From Marinobacter aromaticivorans (GTDB taxonomy: Bacteria > Pseudomonadota > Gammaproteobacteria > Pseudomonadales > Oleiphilaceae), in NCBI RefSeq assembly GCF_002806975.1, contig NZ_NIHD01000015.1, positions 1 to 64,000 of the forward strand: 64,000 nucleotides of DNA, written 5' to 3'. Each line of letters opens with the position of its first letter. Position 1 is the first letter of the stretch. Below the pieces are notes generated by a model that was given only the letters and a program-made list of their open reading frames with translations, was not told where the DNA came from and did not search any database. The position numbers were made by a program, and so were the translations under genes. Below, piece after piece: positions 62,358 to 64,000 of this stretch.

Positions 62358-62405
62358 TCGCCCGGGCGCTCGCCATTCAGAACAATAAGGATAAGGAGTT
62401 AACTC

Positions 62406-63380
62406 ATGAAATCGCTGCTCAGAAAAACTGCCTTGGCCACCCTGATCGGGCTGTCGGCGCCGGCGATGGCAAGTCTGGCTTATGTGTCCAATGAAAAGGA
62501 CAACACACTGTCTGTTATTGATACCGAAACAATGCAGGTTATTGACACTATTGCCGTTGGCGCGCGACCACGGGGTATTTTATTGTCCAAAGACTTCACC
62601 AGGCTGTACATCTGCGCCAGCGATGACGATACCGTTCAGGTGCTGGACCTTGCCACCCGCAAGATTGTCGACACCCTGCCCTCGGGAGAAGATCCCGAGC
62701 AATTCGCGCTTCACCCTAACAACAAGCATCTGTATATCGCCAACGAAGATGACGCCATTGTGACGGTGGTGGATGTAACCACCAAAGATGTGCTGGCCCA
62801 GATTGATGTTGGCATTGAACCCGAAGGCATGGCGGTGAGTCCGGACGGAAGATGGGCGGTGAACACGTCAGAAACCACCAGCATGCTGCATTGGATCAAT
62901 ACTGAAACGTTTGAAATCGAAAAGAACATTGTAATTGGCCAGCGCCCGCGCCACGTTGAGTTCAGCAAAGACAGCAGGATTGCCTGGGCCTCCGCCGAAA
63001 TCGGCGGCACTGTGCATATCATTGACGTTGACAAACTCGAGCAGATTCACCAGATGTCCTTCAAAGTGCCTGGAGTGAATCAGGACCGGGTGCAACCAGT
63101 GGGTATAGAGCTGACCTCTGACGGCAAATACGCATTTGTAGCTTTAGGGCCAGCCAATCATGTGGCTGTCGTGGACGCCCAAACCTATGATGTTCTGGAT
63201 TATCTGCTAGTCGGCAGCCGGGTATGGCAACTGGATTTGAACAAAGACGAAACCCGGCTTTACACCACTAATGGCGTGTCTGGCGATGTATCGGTTATTG
63301 ATCTGGACGACATGAAAGTCATCAAATCCATCAAGGTAGGCCGCTACCCTTGGGGGGTAGTGATCGATCCTAACTCATGA
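62406..63380 (+). CDS. PQQ-associated YVTN beta-propeller protein
   Basis: A 324-residue exported protein with a signal peptide (1-22). It is composed of seven YVTN-type blades, visible as repeated SVIDTETMQVIDTIAVG, VLDLATRKIVDTLPSG, VVDVTTKDVLAQIDVG and VIDLDDMKVIKSIKVG. Members of this group accompany PQQ alcohol oxidation loci. GGAG lies upstream of the ATG. It ends inside the start of the ABC ATPase gene (ATGA). Confidence 0.85.
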   Translation: MKSLLRKTALATLIGLSAPAMASLAYVSNEKDNTLSVIDTETMQVIDTIAVGARPRGILLSKDFTRLYICASDDDTVQVLDLATRKIVDTLPSGEDPEQFALHPNNKHLYIANEDDAIVTVVDVTTKDVLAQIDVGIEPEGMAVSPDGRWAVNTSETTSMLHWINTETFEIEKNIVIGQRPRHVEFSKDSRIAWASAEIGGTVHIIDVDKLEQIHQMSFKVPGVNQDRVQPVGIELTSDGKYAFVALGPANHVAVVDAQTYDVLDYLLVGSRVWQLDLNKDETRLYTTNGVSGDVSVIDLDDMKVIKSIKVGRYPWGVVIDPNS

Positions 63381-64000
63381 CTCTGGCAGTGAAGGATATC
63401 GGTTTTTGCTACGGCAAAAAACCGGTACTCACGGACATTAACTTTGCCTTGGACGCGGGGCGTTTTCACGCCCTGCTCGGGCCAAACGGAGCAGGCAAGT
63501 CGACCCTTTTTGGCCTGCTGACGCGGCTGCTGGCGCTGCAACAGGGAGATATCCTGTTTGCCGGACAGTCGCTGAAAAAACACCCCACCGAGGCCATGCG
63601 CAAGATTGGCGTGGTGTTTCAGCAAAACGCACTGGACCTCGATCTGACGGTTCGCCAGAATTTGATGTATCACAGCGCGCTGCACGGGCTTTCGCGTAAA
63701 CAGTCGCGGCTGCGGGGAGACCAGGAACTGGAACGCTTCGGCCTGCTGGGCAGGGCCAACGACCCGGTGAGGGCATTGAATGGCGGCCACAGACGCCGAG
63801 TGGAAATTGCCCGCGCTTTGCTGCACCAACCAACACTCCTGCTACTGGATGAACCCACTGCGGGGCTGGACATTGCAAGCCGCAAAGCTCTCAACGACCA
63901 TGTGCGCCAACTGTGCGCAGTGGATAAAATCACCGTACTCTGGGCCACCCACCTGATTGAGGAAGTGTCAGCACAGGACCGGGTAATGGTTTTACACCAG
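63377..64000 (+). CDS. PQQ-associated ABC transporter ATPase, 3' end cut by the window
   Basis: The first 208 residues of an ABC ATPase. Walker A is LLGPNGAGKST (about 33-43), the Q-loop VVFQQNALD, the signature LNGGHRRRVEIARAL (a variant of LSGGQ) and Walker B LLLLDEPTAGLD. The H-loop is in VLWATHL. It starts within the propeller gene stop (ATGA), so the two are coupled. A permease gene would be expected beyond the window. Confidence 0.9.
   Translation, partial: MTLAVKDIGFCYGKKPVLTDINFALDAGRFHALLGPNGAGKSTLFGLLTRLLALQQGDILFAGQSLKKHPTEAMRKIGVVFQQNALDLDLTVRQNLMYHSALHGLSRKQSRLRGDQELERFGLLGRANDPVRALNGGHRRRVEIARALLHQPTLLLLDEPTAGLDIASRKALNDHVRQLCAVDKITVLWATHLIEEVSAQDRVMVLHQ

Noticed and set aside
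1..64000. CRISPR arrays, tRNA or rRNA genes, insertion sequences and prophage genes
   Set aside because: No regularly spaced repeats, no cloverleaf or rRNA sequence and no transposase or phage protein were recognised on either strand by eye.

Overview
The window looks like a chromosome segment of a marine gammaproteobacterium close to Marinobacter or Pseudomonas. The inference rests on GC-rich codon use, an Rnk-type regulator, a YehZYXW-type osmolyte importer, and an ethanol-oxidation and PQQ gene block laid out like the exa/pqq/erc locus of Pseudomonas aeruginosa. No tRNA, rRNA, CRISPR array, insertion sequence or phage gene was recognised. Nearly all of the window is coding. It is cut inside a histidine kinase on the left and inside an ABC-transporter ATPase on the right. 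Layout, 1-31 kb: a truncated PhoQ-like kinase; a five-gene minus-strand operon for an osmoprotectant importer plus an FmdE-like protein; pirin, a metallo-beta-lactamase-fold hydrolase, a class V aminotransferase and rnk; a chemoreceptor with a CxxCH haem motif in its periplasmic domain; yciO-bolA and topB; a three-gene signalling block (OmpR-type regulator, LysM-FecR protein, CHASE2-PAS kinase); a metallophosphoesterase beside a phoD gene destroyed by an internal deletion; and a complete SMC/kleisin/kite/TOPRIM operon of the Wadjet (MksBEFG/JetCBAD) kind. Layout, 31-38 kb: an alpha/beta hydrolase; a LysR regulator divergent from a quinone and electrophile operon (DoxX, quinone reductase-like, pirin, WrbA) with a palindrome between them; a sterol-desaturase-family enzyme; and an AraC regulator. 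The most interesting segment is 38.0-42.1 kb. A 24-residue PqqA-like peptide (not the true PqqA, which is at 50.6 kb) heads a tightly packed operon. It is followed by a PqqD-like chaperone, a PqqE-like radical SAM/SPASM enzyme, a four-helix membrane protein, a SerC-like aminotransferase that has lost phosphate-binding residues, and a divergent dihydroorotate-dehydrogenase-like protein. There is no PqqB or PqqC in it. I read this as a separate ribosomally encoded (RiPP-type) small-molecule or redox-cofactor pathway derived from PQQ synthesis. A 10-bp element, CTACTACCAA, lies 118 bp upstream of its first gene, and matching copies lie 118-126 bp upstream of exaC, the second alcohol dehydrogenase and the cytochrome c gene. 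This ties the peptide cluster to the alcohol-oxidation regulon. Layout, 42.6-64 kb: the quinoprotein alcohol-oxidation locus, namely sensor kinase ercS, iron alcohol dehydrogenase ercA, peptidase pqqH, pqqEDCBA, aldehyde dehydrogenase exaC, two PQQ alcohol dehydrogenases (one with the Asp-Tyr-Asp signature of lanthanide enzymes, one with the Asp-Tyr-Ser signature of calcium enzymes), a MxaJ-like binding protein, cytochrome c550, a pentapeptide-repeat protein, the eraSR two-component pair, and the start of a PQQ-associated ABC transporter operon. Together these make the cofactor, oxidise alcohol in the periplasm, pass electrons to cytochrome c, oxidise the aldehyde, and sense the process.
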